Of a stretch of 64,000 nucleotides of DNA, positions 45,489 to 56,215 are shown piece by piece. The position numbers were made by a program, and so were the translations under genes. Source of the stretch: Marinomonas arctica (GTDB lineage Bacteria; Pseudomonadota; Gammaproteobacteria; Pseudomonadales; Marinomonadaceae); assembly GCF_003259225.1 (NCBI RefSeq), contig NZ_QHJF01000005.1, positions 1-64,000 of the forward strand, written 5' to 3'. Each line of letters begins with the position of its first letter. The stretch's first letter is position 1. A model generated the notes under the pieces. It made no database searches. It saw only the letters and a list, made by a program, of their open reading frames with translations, and was not told the DNA's origin.

Positions 45489-45657
45489 GTAAATTAGTAC
45501 CTTTTATTGGTGAGTATAAGGCCTGTAAGTATTTACATGCCTTAATAGATTTCTTCGGACGAAAATCCGATGGCGAAGTATACGTGAAAAAAGAAAATAA
45601 AGCCAGCAAGGTTCAAAATAAGATCCCGCCAGCTTACAGACCATGAGCTAAGCCGAA

Positions 45658-46692
45658 TTAACGTCTTGGATTACTTGAGTCCGAATCGATCATGACAGCC
45701 AACCATTGCATTTTTGGATGTGCCTCAAACGCTAACTTCATAATGATGGTCAAAGGAATCGAGAGTAACATGCCAACGGGACCAAAAACCCATCCCCACA
45801 AAAGCAAAGACAAAAACACAACTAAAGTAGACAGCCCCAACCCCTTACCCATATATCGAGGTTCAATAACATTGCCGATGATTAAATTGACGGCTAAAAA
45901 TCCCGCCGCTGTTAATCCTGCCGAAAGACTACCCAACTGAACAAATGCCAACAACACGGCCGGTACTGCCGCGATGATGGAGCCTATGTTAGGCACAAAA
46001 TTCAAAAGAAACGCACACACGCCCCATAAAATAGGAAAATCAACGCCAATCACCCAAAGCCAAAGCGTAATAAGCACCCCAGTTAAAATACTCACCAAGG
46101 TCTTAATGACAAGATAACGATTGACAGACTGAATGAAAGATTCAAATTTTTGCAACGATTGTGACGCGTCATTTAAAGCCACAGATAACTTTTTAGGTAA
46201 CTCAACGGCTTCAAATAAAATAAAAATCACAATCATGACAACCAAAATAAGGTTTGTCAGAGCGCTACCTAATCCACGTAGAGCATTAGCTACCATCTGC
46301 ATTAATGCTGAAGGATCAATATAGCCTTTTACTTGATCATAGGATATTTGTAAGCCCAAACTGTTCACCAGCTGAATCAAACTAGACGTTTCTTCAGCAA
46401 ATCGAGCTTTGTAACTTGGCAGCTGACTGGAAAAATTATCCAAGGAGGCACCAACCAAAACCGCTAAAGATCCAATGCCAACCAATATCAACATCACCAC
46501 CAAAATAATAGCCAACCAAGTCGGCACCTTACGCTGACGTAGACTTGACATCAACGGGGCGCAAATAATGGCAATGAACACAGATAGCATAAAAGGTATG
46601 ACTATTTGCGATGCGGCTTTTAGCCCTGCAATGATGATAATGAAAGCAGCAAAACCGACTAACCAACTCGTACCATTGTGTTGTTCGCTCAT
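45658..46692 (-). CDS. AI-2E family transporter (PerM/UPF0118)
   Basis: Multi-pass inner-membrane protein of 344 residues with 6-8 hydrophobic segments, matching the AI-2E exporter (PF01594) family. Members export diverse small molecules or act as Na+/H+ antiporters; autoinducer-2 export was shown only for TqsA. Family-typical blocks are VPNIGSIIAAVPAVLLAF near 235, GNVIEPRYMGKGLGLSTLVVFLSLLLWGWVFGPVGMLLSIPL near 270-312. It follows sbcB with a 9-bp gap and may be co-transcribed. Substrate unknown. Confidence 0.88.
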   Translation of the reverse strand: MSEQHNGTSWLVGFAAFIIIIAGLKAASQIVIPFMLSVFIAIICAPLMSSLRQRKVPTWLAIILVVMLILVGIGSLAVLVGASLDNFSSQLPSYKARFAEETSSLIQLVNSLGLQISYDQVKGYIDPSALMQMVANALRGLGSALTNLILVVMIVIFILFEAVELPKKLSVALNDASQSLQKFESFIQSVNRYLVIKTLVSILTGVLITLWLWVIGVDFPILWGVCAFLLNFVPNIGSIIAAVPAVLLAFVQLGSLSAGLTAAGFLAVNLIIGNVIEPRYMGKGLGLSTLVVFLSLLLWGWVFGPVGMLLSIPLTIIMKLAFEAHPKMQWLAVMIDSDSSNPRR

Positions 46693-46701
46693 TTTGATTC
46701 C

Positions 46702-48156
46702 TTATAGCGCAATAGGATAAATACTTTGTGCATAATCAGCCAAGTCTTGCAGCATGATTTGCTTTGCTGCCGCCAAATCGGGAGTTTGAGCAATCTGATT
46801 CAAACGCTCAAAATACTGCTCCATGCAAATAGAACCGCCACCGTCTTTTTCAAGCAAACGCACTTGGCGATATTCTTCCCACTCCACTCTTTGTTGCTCT
46901 GTCAGTTGATCTGGGTAATTACGCCCAATGTAGCGCATTAACATTTCTGGCAATCGTCGATCATCAAACGATATGGCCAGTTCAGACAATTGGCTTGCAG
47001 GCGTCGAACAAATCGTTTCCATTCTAGCTTTATCTTCTCGGGAGAAAAAACCGCCAGAATAAAGCATGACATCTGGATCTTTATGGATGGGTCGTTCTTC
47101 TTGCGCAAAAACATCGCTCAACTTAGCCGCAAGACCAGCATGCCCTTTTATGATGGCAAGATTATGACGGCAAACAGCACCATCCAAGCCTAAGCGCTGA
47201 ACAACTTGCGCATCTTTCAGAAAAGTCGCCGGAGCAACCGCTGGGGATTTATTGTAATGAATGACTTTTAGCGGCAACCTTTCCAACTCCCCCAAATCAT
47301 CCTGACGTGTAAATACACGATGGCGAATGTCCTCAACACTCAAATCTACTAAAGGTTGTGCATCTGCCATTAAGTCGTAAACAATCACACCATTTTTATT
47401 GCTTGGATGAGGCGCAATGGGAACAACAAACGCCGCATAGTGCCTCGCCTGACCAAACATTCCCGAGATATGCAGAAAAGGTTTTAGTCTCGGTATATCA
47501 ATGAACTGCTGTAGCTCATGCTTCTGGCGCATTTTGAAATAGTAAGCAAACAATTTAGGCTGCTTACTGCAAATCAATTTCGCTATTTCGATGGTGCCAT
47601 ACACATCAGACAATGCATCGTGTGCTTGCTCGTGGGCAATACCGTTGGCTTTTGTCAGTGCTTCGAGCTTCATTGAGACCTGACCATCGTCACCTTTTGG
47701 CCAAACAATCCCTTCGGGGCGCATAGCATAGGTCATTCGAACTAAATCAATAATGTCCCATCGAGAACAATTATTCTGCCACTCTCTAGCATAAGGATCG
47801 ATAAAGTTACGATAAAAACCGTAACGCACCACTTCGTCATCAAACCGAATCGAGTTGTAGCCAAGCGCACAAGTCCCTGGTAGAGACAGTTCAGCTTCTA
47901 CCGCCTGCATAAACTCCGCCTCACAAAGCCCTTCACGATTTGCGTCTTGAGGACTTATTCCCGTGAGTAGACAAGCTTCTGGTTGTGGGAGCACATCCTC
48001 TGCCAATCGACAGTAAAACATGACAGGCTCACCGATAGGATTAAAATCAAGATCCGTTCTAATTCCGGCAAATTGCATGGGACGATCACGCGCAGGGTCC
48101 GTTCCGGTTGTTTCAAAGTCAAACCAAAAAAATGATGTAGGGCCCGATGAGGTCAC
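46702..48156 (-). CDS. sbcB: Exodeoxyribonuclease I
   Basis: Processive 3'-5' single-strand DNA exonuclease used in mismatch repair and recombination. The DEDDh catalytic residues are in FFWFDFETTGTDP at 8-20, GYNSIRFDDEVVRYGFYRNF near 98-117 and AHDALSDVYGTIEIA near 178. The SH3-like and C-terminal ExoI domains (about 200-480) complete the 484-residue protein, close to E. coli ExoI (475). Upstream of the AI-2E-type gene on the minus strand. Confidence 0.95.
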   Translation of the reverse strand: MTSSGPTSFFWFDFETTGTDPARDRPMQFAGIRTDLDFNPIGEPVMFYCRLAEDVLPQPEACLLTGISPQDANREGLCEAEFMQAVEAELSLPGTCALGYNSIRFDDEVVRYGFYRNFIDPYAREWQNNCSRWDIIDLVRMTYAMRPEGIVWPKGDDGQVSMKLEALTKANGIAHEQAHDALSDVYGTIEIAKLICSKQPKLFAYYFKMRQKHELQQFIDIPRLKPFLHISGMFGQARHYAAFVVPIAPHPSNKNGVIVYDLMADAQPLVDLSVEDIRHRVFTRQDDLGELERLPLKVIHYNKSPAVAPATFLKDAQVVQRLGLDGAVCRHNLAIIKGHAGLAAKLSDVFAQEERPIHKDPDVMLYSGGFFSREDKARMETICSTPASQLSELAISFDDRRLPEMLMRYIGRNYPDQLTEQQRVEWEEYRQVRLLEKDGGGSICMEQYFERLNQIAQTPDLAAAKQIMLQDLADYAQSIYPIAL

Positions 48157-48248
48157 AAATAATTCCTGTTAGCCATTAAATAAAAAGGTATTATACGCAT
48201 CTTGAAGTACATTTGTGAAAGTGCATTTGGCGATGAGAGGAGTGAACT

Positions 48249-48758
48249 ATGCCAATTCCAGTAAATTGTCCTTGTGAAACAGGCAGCCCCTACGAAATGT
48301 GTTGTGGTATGTACCATAACAATCCGGGTACCGCCCCAACGGCAGAAACCCTAATGCGCTCACGCTATACTGCTTTCGCTTTGGGTAATTTTGATTACAT
48401 CGCGGCGACTCAAAAGCTGACAGATGAACCCAACCAGTCTGCCTCGGACATACAAGACAGCAATGAGAAGACAAAATGGATAAAGCTCGAAATCCATAGC
48501 ACTGAAGAAGGTTTAGAAAAAGACAAAAAAGGCCTTGTGGCCTTTTCTGCTCATTTTAAGGAGGGAAAGCACATTGGTCGCTTAAGTGAACGCTCCCTAT
48601 TCAAAAAAATAAAGGGACAATGGTTCTATACATCAGGCGAACATGATATTCAAAAAAATACGCCACTGATCAATTCTGAAGCAATGAAAGTAGGGAGAAA
48701 CGACCCTTGCCTATGTGGATCGGGCAAAAAGTTTAAAAAATGCTGCGCTGCTCATTAA
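48249..48758 (+). CDS. ychJ: YchJ-family SEC-C motif protein
   Basis: 169-residue protein with an N-terminal zinc-binding [14 protein letters not shown] (6-19) and a C-terminal SEC-C motif [18 protein letters not shown] (about 149-166) flanking an NTF2-like domain. [20 protein letters not shown] near 33 is the YchJ (UPF0225) signature. Biochemical role unknown; SEC-C motifs bind zinc and contact SecB or ribosomes in other proteins. GAGGAG precedes the ATG. Its 3' end overlaps by 4 bp the convergent HD-GYP gene. Confidence 0.88.
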   Translation: MPIPVNCPCETGSPYEMCCGMYHNNPGTAPTAETLMRSRYTAFALGNFDYIAATQKLTDEPNQSASDIQDSNEKTKWIKLEIHSTEEGLEKDKKGLVAFSAHFKEGKHIGRLSERSLFKKIKGQWFYTSGEHDIQKNTPLINSEAMKVGRNDPCLCGSGKKFKKCCAAH

Positions 48759-49807
48759 TCAACAGCGTCCCATTTGGCCTTAACCCCACGAATCTCGCTT
48801 TCAATCGACAAAAAGCAATCAACCAACTCTGGATCAAAATGGGAATGAGCCGCTTTTTTAATATGTTCGAGAGCCTCTTCAACGGTCCAAGACGGCTTAT
48901 AAGATCGTGTCATGGTAAGCGCATCAAACACATCAGCTAAAGCAACAATCCGAGCGGACTGCGGAATCTCTTGCCCAGTAAGACCAAAAGGATAACCTGT
49001 GCCATCCCATCTTTCATGATGCCCAAGCGCCACTTCAGCCGCTAATTTAAACAGTGGTGCATCGCTTTTAATTAAAATTTGGTGCCCTATTACCGTATGC
49101 TGGCGCATTATCTCCCACTCTTCGTCGCTCAGCTTATTCGGTGACTTCAAGATAGAGTGCGGAATACCAACCTTCCCCGTATCATGAAGGGGAGCAGCTA
49201 ATTTAAGCAGCTCAACTTGCTCTTCTTGCCAACCAATCGCTCTTGCTAAAATGGCACAATAATCGGCCATGCGCCACATATGGACACCAGTATCCGTATC
49301 GTTAAGCTGCCCTACCTCTCCGAGCATTTCTATAGCAGACTGTAAAGCATTATCTAATTGCTTTGTTCTATCCACTATAGTTTGTTTATTACGCTTATTA
49401 TTCTCAGCCAGCTTCAGATGCGTAGCAACTCTAGATAAGGTCGTTAACGGCGTAATCGGCTTCGTAATAAAATCAACGCAGCCGACATTGAAACCCTCTT
49501 GCTCATGGTGTGCATCCGTTATTGCCGTTAAGAAAATCACTGGAATATCCGCTGTTTTAGCCTCCGCTTTGAGCACTTTACAGACGTCAAAACCGTTCAT
49601 GCCCGGCATCATAATATCCAACAATACGATATCAGGCATACACCGATTGATAATATCCAACGCGGCCTGACCGCTTTTTGCAACCTGAACTTGATAATGT
49701 TCAGCTAAAATGCTTTTGAGCAAATCAATATTACTCGGCACATCATCGACAATAAGCACTCGCTTATCTTTCATATCCATCGAAAATTCTAGTTTCATTT
49801 TATTCAT
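48755..49807 (-). CDS. Response regulator with HD-GYP c-di-GMP phosphodiesterase domain
   Basis: An N-terminal receiver domain (about 12-130) has the phosphorylatable Asp in [12 protein letters not shown], with VDD at the acidic pocket, a Thr in IFLTA and the Lys in ITKPI. The C-terminal HD-GYP domain (about 160-345) shows HDTGKVGIP, the HTVIGHQIL helix and [11 protein letters not shown], consistent with hydrolysis of cyclic di-GMP. It is the third gene of a minus-strand operon after the hybrid kinase, 18 bp downstream, and is therefore its probable phosphorylation partner. Confidence 0.92.
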   Translation of the reverse strand: MNKMKLEFSMDMKDKRVLIVDDVPSNIDLLKSILAEHYQVQVAKSGQAALDIINRCMPDIVLLDIMMPGMNGFDVCKVLKAEAKTADIPVIFLTAITDAHHEQEGFNVGCVDFITKPITPLTTLSRVATHLKLAENNKRNKQTIVDRTKQLDNALQSAIEMLGEVGQLNDTDTGVHMWRMADYCAILARAIGWQEEQVELLKLAAPLHDTGKVGIPHSILKSPNKLSDEEWEIMRQHTVIGHQILIKSDAPLFKLAAEVALGHHERWDGTGYPFGLTGQEIPQSARIVALADVFDALTMTRSYKPSWTVEEALEHIKKAAHSHFDPELVDCFLSIESEIRGVKAKWDAVD

Positions 49808-49825
49808 TTATCTTTCCCTCAGAAA

Positions 49826-52234
49826 CTACAGTAAAAGTTGCCTTTTAAACGTTCTAACCTTTATCAACGCATCTTGATAGTCATAAGACGCAATATCCTT
49901 TGCCGCCGAAACAAGCACGGCTAAGTCATCACATTGTGCACATTTCTTCACTAGACTATCTATTATCATCTCAGAATCAGAACTACCTGATAAAAGCAAG
50001 TTTTCAAGCACCTCTATTTTAGAGAGGACATGCTTTAAATCCTCATAACTGACAGATGAACAGCTGGTATTCTCGGTGCTTTGCAAAGCATTCACACCAT
50101 ACTTCATCATCCAGAACTCAATTTTCTCGATCAAAAGATATGGATTGAGTGGCTTAAACAATACATCGTCGATACCAGATCTCACCGTATTATCTTGTGG
50201 CGCTATAAATGTGTCCGCTGTTAACACAATAATCGGAGGTTTACTGTCCGATAAATTTTGACAGATTTTTTCACTTGCTTCATAGCCATCCATTAATGGC
50301 ATTCTAATGTCCATGATAATTAAGTCATATTGCTGAGAAAGGGAACGTTCTACGGCGTCTTTACCGTTCTCCACCCATTCCACTTTCGCTCCAACTTTCT
50401 CAATAATCGCTTTAACAATATTCGCGTTAACTTTATTATCTTCTGCTAACAAAATAACTTTATCTTTAAAAAAATCATTTTTATCAGATAAATCAGATGG
50501 AGAAGGTTCTGTCTCTTGATTTGAATTTTGCAACTCTAATAACAAAGTTTGCTCTATAATATTCGAAGGTGTAATTAATCCTGTTATATGATACTCATCC
50601 ATTTGATCTAGGCTTCCACCTAAGAAAAGCACCCTTTTCATTAAAAATTTTTCTAGTTGAGTAGACAATACATACTCTGATTTAAGCCAATGACGACTGG
50701 CAATAACAGGAAGGTGACAATTAAGTAAATCGGATGTACGCCATTCAGTCAAAGAGTTGATCTTAAGGTCTGTTAATAAAGCGTTCGTTTGCACATCCTC
50801 TTTTATGAAAGCGATATTGCTCAACACAAACGGCTCTACGTTTTGATCGGGGCAATAAGGTATGGCAATTCTAAACAAACACCCTTCACCGAGAACACAA
50901 GTATAAGAAATATCACCACCTAATAAGGCCACAAGCTTTTGCGTGATACTAAGCCCTAGCCCTGTTCCACCATACAATCGAGTGGTACTGCTGTCCGCCT
51001 GTTTGAAAACATCGAAAACATCAACCCCCTCTTTAATACCCACTCCAGTGTCTTCAACCTCAATCACCAACATCTCATTCGATGATAAGGATAGATTGAG
51101 ATGCACAAACCCAGAGTGAGTAAACTTAATTGCATTACCCACAACGTTGATTAAAATTTGCTGTAAGCGGGTTTTGTCTCCAATCAAATTATCACAAATA
51201 GAAAAGTCACGACGAATAATAAAATCTATTTTTTTGGAACCAGCAGCCGTTTCATTACTTTGATATACATAATCTAAAACATCATCCAGACTAAAAGCGC
51301 TGACTTCTAACTCCATTTTCCCAGATTCAATTTTTGAATAATCTAAGATACTGTTTATTATTGCTAACAAACCATCGGCAGACTTTTGGATTTTAACCAC
51401 TTTCTCCCGCTGATTTTTCTCTAAACTGTCGTCGAGTAGTAGATAACTGAATCCAATAATGGCGTTCATTGGCGTCCGTATCTCATGACTCATGGTTGCC
51501 AAAAACTCTGACTTTATTTTTAATGCCTGCTCAGCTGAATATACGGCTTTTTCTAAGTCATCGGCTAATTTTTGTGTTTTTTCATACGATTCACGAGCGA
51601 CTTTTAGCTGTCTAAAAAGCATAACGATAATAAACATCATGGTAATGGTTAATAAAGCGATCAACGATCCTAGATAAAGAAACAGACCTAAAGAGTCGTT
51701 TCTCTGTACAACCTTCTCTTTTGATCGAAAAGCGACTGTCTCAACCACAGTAATCTCTATATTTTTCAACAATTCATTACTTTCATTTAACAAAAAATCA
51801 ACATCTATGGCGTCTTTATTGGAGAATAAAACACGGTCTATTTCAGACATTTTTGTTTGAAGAAAAATCAAAATTTGATCAGAATTTTTCAACCGATCAA
51901 AAAGCACTCTTAGCTGTCCTTTTTCTAATATATTCACTCGACTGTACAATATATCGAAACGATTCTTGGCATCTTTAAGACGTTCATCAGTAAAGTCATC
52001 ATGCAACAAGCTAAGTGCATTACTAAATTTCAATGCCTCTCTATCTAATTGATAAGCCGCCCATACCGCATCCTCTTCTACCGCAGACATAATCATCTTT
52101 TGCCGTTCAACCAGTTCGGTAAACATTAGTACAGCAGCACTCATAAAAACAAATGCCAAAAAAACCAAAATAATAAAGGGCGATGACTGCTTATCGGTAA
52201 CTCTGTTAAGTCCAGGTAGAAAGAGAAAGCGCAT
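49826..52234 (-). CDS. Hybrid sensor histidine kinase/response regulator
   Basis: Membrane sensor kinase. TM1 at about 20-40, a periplasmic helical region of about 135 residues rich in Leu heptads, TM2 at about 178-205, then DHp with [19 protein letters not shown] (phospho-His near 246). The HATPase follows with [22 protein letters not shown] and [16 protein letters not shown]-terminal receiver (about 600-720) has LAEDNKVNA, the Asp in [13 protein letters not shown] and a Lys in LFKPLNP. An inactive-looking middle segment (about 480-590) separates kinase and receiver. Start set at ATG 52234 (802 residues); a TTG 13 codons earlier overlaps the upstream gene. Second gene of a three-gene operon. 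Confidence 0.9.
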   Translation of the reverse strand: MRFLFLPGLNRVTDKQSSPFIILVFLAFVFMSAAVLMFTELVERQKMIMSAVEEDAVWAAYQLDREALKFSNALSLLHDDFTDERLKDAKNRFDILYSRVNILEKGQLRVLFDRLKNSDQILIFLQTKMSEIDRVLFSNKDAIDVDFLLNESNELLKNIEITVVETVAFRSKEKVVQRNDSLGLFLYLGSLIALLTITMMFIIVMLFRQLKVARESYEKTQKLADDLEKAVYSAEQALKIKSEFLATMSHEIRTPMNAIIGFSYLLLDDSLEKNQREKVVKIQKSADGLLAIINSILDYSKIESGKMELEVSAFSLDDVLDYVYQSNETAAGSKKIDFIIRRDFSICDNLIGDKTRLQQILINVVGNAIKFTHSGFVHLNLSLSSNEMLVIEVEDTGVGIKEGVDVFDVFKQADSSTTRLYGGTGLGLSITQKLVALLGGDISYTCVLGEGCLFRIAIPYCPDQNVEPFVLSNIAFIKEDVQTNALLTDLKINSLTEWRTSDLLNCHLPVIASRHWLKSEYVLSTQLEKFLMKRVLFLGGSLDQMDEYHITGLITPSNIIEQTLLLELQNSNQETEPSPSDLSDKNDFFKDKVILLAEDNKVNANIVKAIIEKVGAKVEWVENGKDAVERSLSQQYDLIIMDIRMPLMDGYEASEKICQNLSDSKPPIIVLTADTFIAPQDNTVRSGIDDVLFKPLNPYLLIEKIEFWMMKYGVNALQSTENTSCSSVSYEDLKHVLSKIEVLENLLLSGSSDSEMIIDSLVKKCAQCDDLAVLVSAAKDIASYDYQDALIKVRTFKRQLLL

Positions 52235-52242
52235 ATTATAGT

Positions 52243-52743
52243 CTACTCTACATTGATCAATTTTATCTGCCAAACAGATCGATTATATATCACTTCATTA
52301 TTCAGACTTGGAACATCGCTAAATGGATAAAGTAGAAAGATAGGCCCTTTGTCTCTTACAGACATCGGTTTCCCATTTATATCCATAGCAAGCATGACAT
52401 TATAATTTTTTCCATCCTGCACAGGCACTAAGGCACTAAAATCGTTTAATGCGGTCACAGCCAAAGTACCAGAATCTACGCCAACGGCGGCCATCAAGGA
52501 TCTCAATAACGGCCCTTTGTAAGAATCGACCCCCTCACTCCACGGCGTCATTGTTTTTTGCTCAACGACACCCAAATTCATCAGCATTTCACGATCAAAT
52601 TCTGCTGTTTTTCTTTCGGTATTAGTAATATTTATATTTCCAGTCACGGTTAAAATAACAGGGCCTGTTGGCTTTGTTAGCGTATGCGCATATAAATCAA
52701 TGCTAGCCAACGCCATTAACGCCATAACCACGTACTTTTTCAT
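52243..52743 (-). CDS. Periplasmic SUOX-fold (oxidoreductase molybdopterin-binding-like) protein without cysteine
   Basis: 166 residues with a signal peptide (about 1-19, ending LYAH). [56 protein letters not shown] and [11 protein letters not shown] match the sulfite-oxidase-type molybdopterin-binding fold as seen in small periplasmic proteins annotated as molybdopterin-dependent oxidoreductases. The protein has no cysteine at all, so the Cys that ligates molybdenum in real sulfite oxidases is missing, and it is unlikely to be a Mo enzyme. Its place as first gene before a membrane hybrid kinase suggests a periplasmic ligand-binding partner. GGAGG precedes the ATG. Confidence 0.75.
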   Translation of the reverse strand: MKKYVVMALMALASIDLYAHTLTKPTGPVILTVTGNINITNTERKTAEFDREMLMNLGVVEQKTMTPWSEGVDSYKGPLLRSLMAAVGVDSGTLAVTALNDFSALVPVQDGKNYNVMLAMDINGKPMSVRDKGPIFLLYPFSDVPSLNNEVIYNRSVWQIKLINVE

Positions 52744-52939
52744 TTGATAAACCTCCTCTTAGATAACTACGTTGCTGCCAGTATAGGGAATAAAAGTGCA
52801 CTTTCCATCACATGGTTACGAAACAACACGCTTTCTACACCAAGCAAAACAAAGACAGGACTCTAGATACAAAAAAAGCCGCATATAGCGGCTTAATATC
52901 CTGTTTAGAGCTTACAATGACGGTTAACGATTCCAAGTT

Positions 52940-53839
52940 TTAGGGAACAGGCTGACCTTTAGATGCAACCCAAATACGAAACCAATCATCATCACTCAGC
53001 GGAATGGACAATGCGTCAACAGCCATGGCCAAACGTTCAACCTTTCCTGATCCCATAACAGGACAAATACCAGACGGGTGTCGCAATAACCACGCAACAA
53101 CAATTTGATCGACTGTACAATTGTTTTGCTGTGCTAACTCACCCAATACCATTTGAACGCGTTTTGCTTTTTCATTGGAGCCTGAGAACAATTCACCACC
53201 AGCAAAAGGCGACCACGCCATGGGGGTTACAGCATGTTGTTGTAAATGGTCTAAGGTGCCATCTTCAAAATGTTGCAACGCCAATGGTGATAATTCCACC
53301 TGATTCACAATCAAAGGCGCATCAAGACGAGACTGCAACAAATCAAATTGATGAGTTGTAAAATTTGACACACCAAAGTGCTTAACCTTACCAAGTGTAA
53401 ATAACAAATCAAACGCCTGTGCGATCTCATCTGCATCCATCAACGGGCTTGGGCGATGCAAGAGTAACGTATCAATATACTCACACTGTAAATTAGCAAG
53501 AGAACGATCAACACTGGCTAAAATATGCTCAGCACGATAATCATAACGATGAACCCGTATTTCAGGACGACTCTCTGATGGCAGCAATATCCCGCATTTT
53601 GTAACAATCTCCATTTTGTCCCGCAGAGCGGGCTTATGTTTTAACGCCTCTCCAAATAATGCTTCGCATTGATAACCGCCATAAATATCTGCGTGGTCCA
53701 ATGTCGTTACCCCTAAATCCAGACAAGCCTCAATAAAGCCAAGCGTTTCTGAAGACGTCATGTTCCATTCTTGCAGGCGCCAAAAACCTTGGGCAATACG
53801 TGATCCGTCAAAACCAAGAGGATGATATTGGTGTCTCAT
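52940..53839 (-). CDS. Aldo/keto reductase (YdhF-like)
   Basis: NAD(P)H-dependent (alpha/beta)8-barrel reductase of about 299 residues. DHADIYGGYQCEALFGEAL near 50 has catalytic Asp/Tyr, IVTKCGI the Lys near 80, and LLLHRPSPLMD the His near 125; GVSNFTTHQFDLLQ near 157 is a family block. The start at 53839 (MRHQYHPLG) has AGGAAACAG upstream and matches E. coli YdhF-type enzymes; the longer frame to 53911 is unlikely. Substrate unknown. A single gene between the signalling operon and aroA. Confidence 0.88.
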   Translation of the reverse strand: MRHQYHPLGFDGSRIAQGFWRLQEWNMTSSETLGFIEACLDLGVTTLDHADIYGGYQCEALFGEALKHKPALRDKMEIVTKCGILLPSESRPEIRVHRYDYRAEHILASVDRSLANLQCEYIDTLLLHRPSPLMDADEIAQAFDLLFTLGKVKHFGVSNFTTHQFDLLQSRLDAPLIVNQVELSPLALQHFEDGTLDHLQQHAVTPMAWSPFAGGELFSGSNEKAKRVQMVLGELAQQNNCTVDQIVVAWLLRHPSGICPVMGSGKVERLAMAVDALSIPLSDDDWFRIWVASKGQPVP

Positions 53840-54115
53840 AAACTGTTTCCTATACGTCATTATTTTATTAACCAACATTCTAAAGAGACTTTGTGGTAAA
53901 AAACAGCGCACTGAGTGAATTAGCAGAACTGACAGGAAACGTCATCAAAGGTATACTATCTCACATTCAAGACTGACCTCTTAATCACAGAGCGACGCGA
54001 CCACCTACAAATGGACATTTTTTAAACAATATTGAGAACGAATCATTTACTCGCGGCAACACGCTACTAACACAAGACCAATACAATAAACACAACCACT
54101 GTGATGGACTTAATA

Positions 54116-55393
54116 ATGAATTCAATAACACTAGGCCCGCTTTCCAACGCCAATGGAGAGATCCAAATCCCAGGTTCTAAAAGCCTTTCAAACCGTATTT
54201 TATTACTAGCCACACTGGCAAAAGGCACGACAAAAATCACCAACTTACTAGACAGCGACGACATTCGCCGCATGCTAGAAAGTCTAACCAAATTAGGCGT
54301 TAAGTACTCTCTAGCAGACAATGGCACAACGTGCATTCTTGACGGTCTGGCAGGCCCGATTCAAGCCGATTTCGGTGACTTGTTTCTAGGGAATGCTGGT
54401 ACCGCAATGCGCCCTCTCACCGCCGCGCTTTGTTTAGGAAAAGGCGAATTCCACCTTCATGGTGAGCCACGTATGCACGAACGTCCTATTGGCGATCTAG
54501 TCGATGCGCTACAAGCATTAGGGGTTGATATTGCTTACGAGGGCGAGAAAAACTATCCGCCTTTACGCATTAAAGCAAATGGCTTATCTGGCGGCGAAGT
54601 GTCTATTAAAGGCAATATCTCAAGCCAGTTCCTGACGGCTATTTTGATGAGTGCGCCCATGGCAAACAGCGATTTGACCATCAAAGTCGATGGCGAATTG
54701 GTGTCTAAACCTTATATCGATATTACACTACATGCCATGAAACAATTCGGTGTGGAAGTAGAAAATCAGAACTACCAAGCATTTGTAGTGAAAGGTCAGC
54801 AAACGTACCAAAGTCCTGGTGAAATCATGGTAGAAGGGGATGCTTCTTCCGCCTCCTACTTTTTGGCTGCCGCGGCCATTGCCGGCGGAAAAATCAAAGT
54901 CCACGGTGTGGGAACAGACAGCGTACAAGGTGACGTGAAATTCGCCGATGTATTAGCGCAAATGGGTGCGAAAATCACTTATGGCCCGACTTGGATAGAA
55001 GCGGAACGGAACGAACTGAACGGCATAGATATGGACATGAACCACATTCCTGATGCGGCTATGACCATAGCTACCACCGCTCTATTCGCCAAAGGCCCAA
55101 CCACCATTCGCAACATCTACAACTGGCGAGTCAAAGAAACCGACCGTTTATACGCCATGGCAACCGAGTTGAAAAAACTCGGTGCTGACGTGATTGAAGG
55201 TGAAGACTTTATTACCATCACTCCCGTTGAGACACTTCAACATGCGGCCATCGATACCTACAATGATCACCGCATTGCCATGTGTTTCTCTCTGGTGGCT
55301 TTTTCTGATACACCAGTGACCATAAACGACCCTGGCTGTACTTCAAAAACCTTCCCAACGTATTTTGAACTGTTTGATTCTATAGCGAGCTAA
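54116..55393 (+). CDS. aroA: 3-phosphoshikimate 1-carboxyvinyltransferase (EPSP synthase)
   Basis: Sixth step of the shikimate pathway: transfer of enolpyruvate from PEP to shikimate 3-phosphate. [18 protein letters not shown] near 22, [17 protein letters not shown] near 90, [17 protein letters not shown] near 118, [15 protein letters not shown] near 170, [17 protein letters not shown] near 240, [10 protein letters not shown] near 340 and DHRIAMCF near 380 are all canonical, and the N-AGTAMR form is class I. The 425-residue start at 54116 ([14 protein letters not shown]) matches E. coli AroA; in-frame starts at 54104 and 54101 cannot be excluded. Confidence 0.96.
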   Translation: MNSITLGPLSNANGEIQIPGSKSLSNRILLLATLAKGTTKITNLLDSDDIRRMLESLTKLGVKYSLADNGTTCILDGLAGPIQADFGDLFLGNAGTAMRPLTAALCLGKGEFHLHGEPRMHERPIGDLVDALQALGVDIAYEGEKNYPPLRIKANGLSGGEVSIKGNISSQFLTAILMSAPMANSDLTIKVDGELVSKPYIDITLHAMKQFGVEVENQNYQAFVVKGQQTYQSPGEIMVEGDASSASYFLAAAAIAGGKIKVHGVGTDSVQGDVKFADVLAQMGAKITYGPTWIEAERNELNGIDMDMNHIPDAAMTIATTALFAKGPTTIRNIYNWRVKETDRLYAMATELKKLGADVIEGEDFITITPVETLQHAAIDTYNDHRIAMCFSLVAFSDTPVTINDPGCTSKTFPTYFELFDSIAS

Positions 55394-55414
55394 AAGCGCG
55401 CTTTAAGCAATACC

Positions 55415-55456
55415 ACAAAGGCCAAATTCTGCAAAAAGAAATTTGGCCTTTTTTAT
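55415..55456 (+). terminator. Terminator after aroA
   Basis: AAAGGCCAAATT pairs with AATTTGGCCTTT (55417-55428 with 55440-55451), followed by T residues, 24 bp past the stop. Confidence 0.88.
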
Positions 55457-55469
55457 AACGTCAATAACA

Positions 55470-55500
55470 AAAAAAGCCCCAGCTGTTTAGAACTGGGGCA
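55470..55500 (-). terminator. Terminator after the Spy/CpxP-like gene
   Basis: A GCCCCAG/CTGGGGC stem (55476-55482 with 55493-55499) is followed on the minus strand by a run of seven T. It lies 38 bp past the stop at 55538. Confidence 0.85.
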
Positions 55501-55537
55501 AGGCTCTCAATACAAAGGGAAATGTATCAATGAAAAA

Positions 55538-56020
55538 TTACGATTGCGGCTGAACTGGGGTTTCCAGTTTTTCGATCTGCTCTGGTGTAAGCAACTCGTA
55601 CAAGCCCACTCGATTTTTTGCATAGGCCACGGTGAGATCTTCGGTTAACTCGCCCGTTTTTTCGGCAAGATCATCGACCTTATCTAGGTAGTCTTTTGAG
55701 CTTGGTGACAAGCTACTTAATTCCATTTGAGTCGTTTGTAACTGCTCTTGAATTTTACGAATGGCCTTACCATCTTTTTCAAACAGATCAGACACTTTCG
55801 TTTGTGTTTTTTCATCTAAACCAAGTTGCTGCGCTATACGGCTTGCCAATTGATCATGGGTTGGTACGGCGTTCATTGGCGCTTCCTGAGTGGCTTGGCC
55901 TTTAACAACATCACCTTGAGGTGATTTTGTTTCTGCATAAGCACTCACTGCTACACCGGTTATAATCGCGGCACTCAAACCAATAACGCCCATCATTCCT
56001 GCTTTTTTACGATCCAACAT
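55538..56020 (-). CDS. Periplasmic Spy/CpxP-like protein
   Basis: 160 residues: an N-terminal signal peptide (about 1-29, cut near AYAE), a Gln/Ala-rich linker, then an all-helical domain with the LTPEQIEKL (LTxxQ) motif near 145 that characterises Spy/CpxP. A preceding helix pair (LDEKTQTKVSDLFEKDGKAIRKIQEQL) fits the cradle fold. Probably an envelope-stress ATP-independent chaperone or adaptor. Stands alone with AAGGAG before the ATG and a strong terminator; no cpxRA genes are nearby. Assignment is by motif and architecture. Confidence 0.75.
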   Translation of the reverse strand: MLDRKKAGMMGVIGLSAAIITGVAVSAYAETKSPQGDVVKGQATQEAPMNAVPTHDQLASRIAQQLGLDEKTQTKVSDLFEKDGKAIRKIQEQLQTTQMELSSLSPSSKDYLDKVDDLAEKTGELTEDLTVAYAKNRVGLYELLTPEQIEKLETPVQPQS

Positions 56021-56215
56021 AGTAAGCTCCTTAAGCTGTTTCCTGTTTTGTTGGAATCTATTATGTCTATTTCTGCGTCAAACAGTGCCAAAGAGAAAGA
56101 ATCCACGTGCAAAACTTGTCATTAGTTTGTAAAGGTAAATCGACATTTGTTTGTTTCCACTTGCAACCAAGCAAATACCATCACATTCTTGAAGATCAGC
56201 GTAAACCTTGACCTC

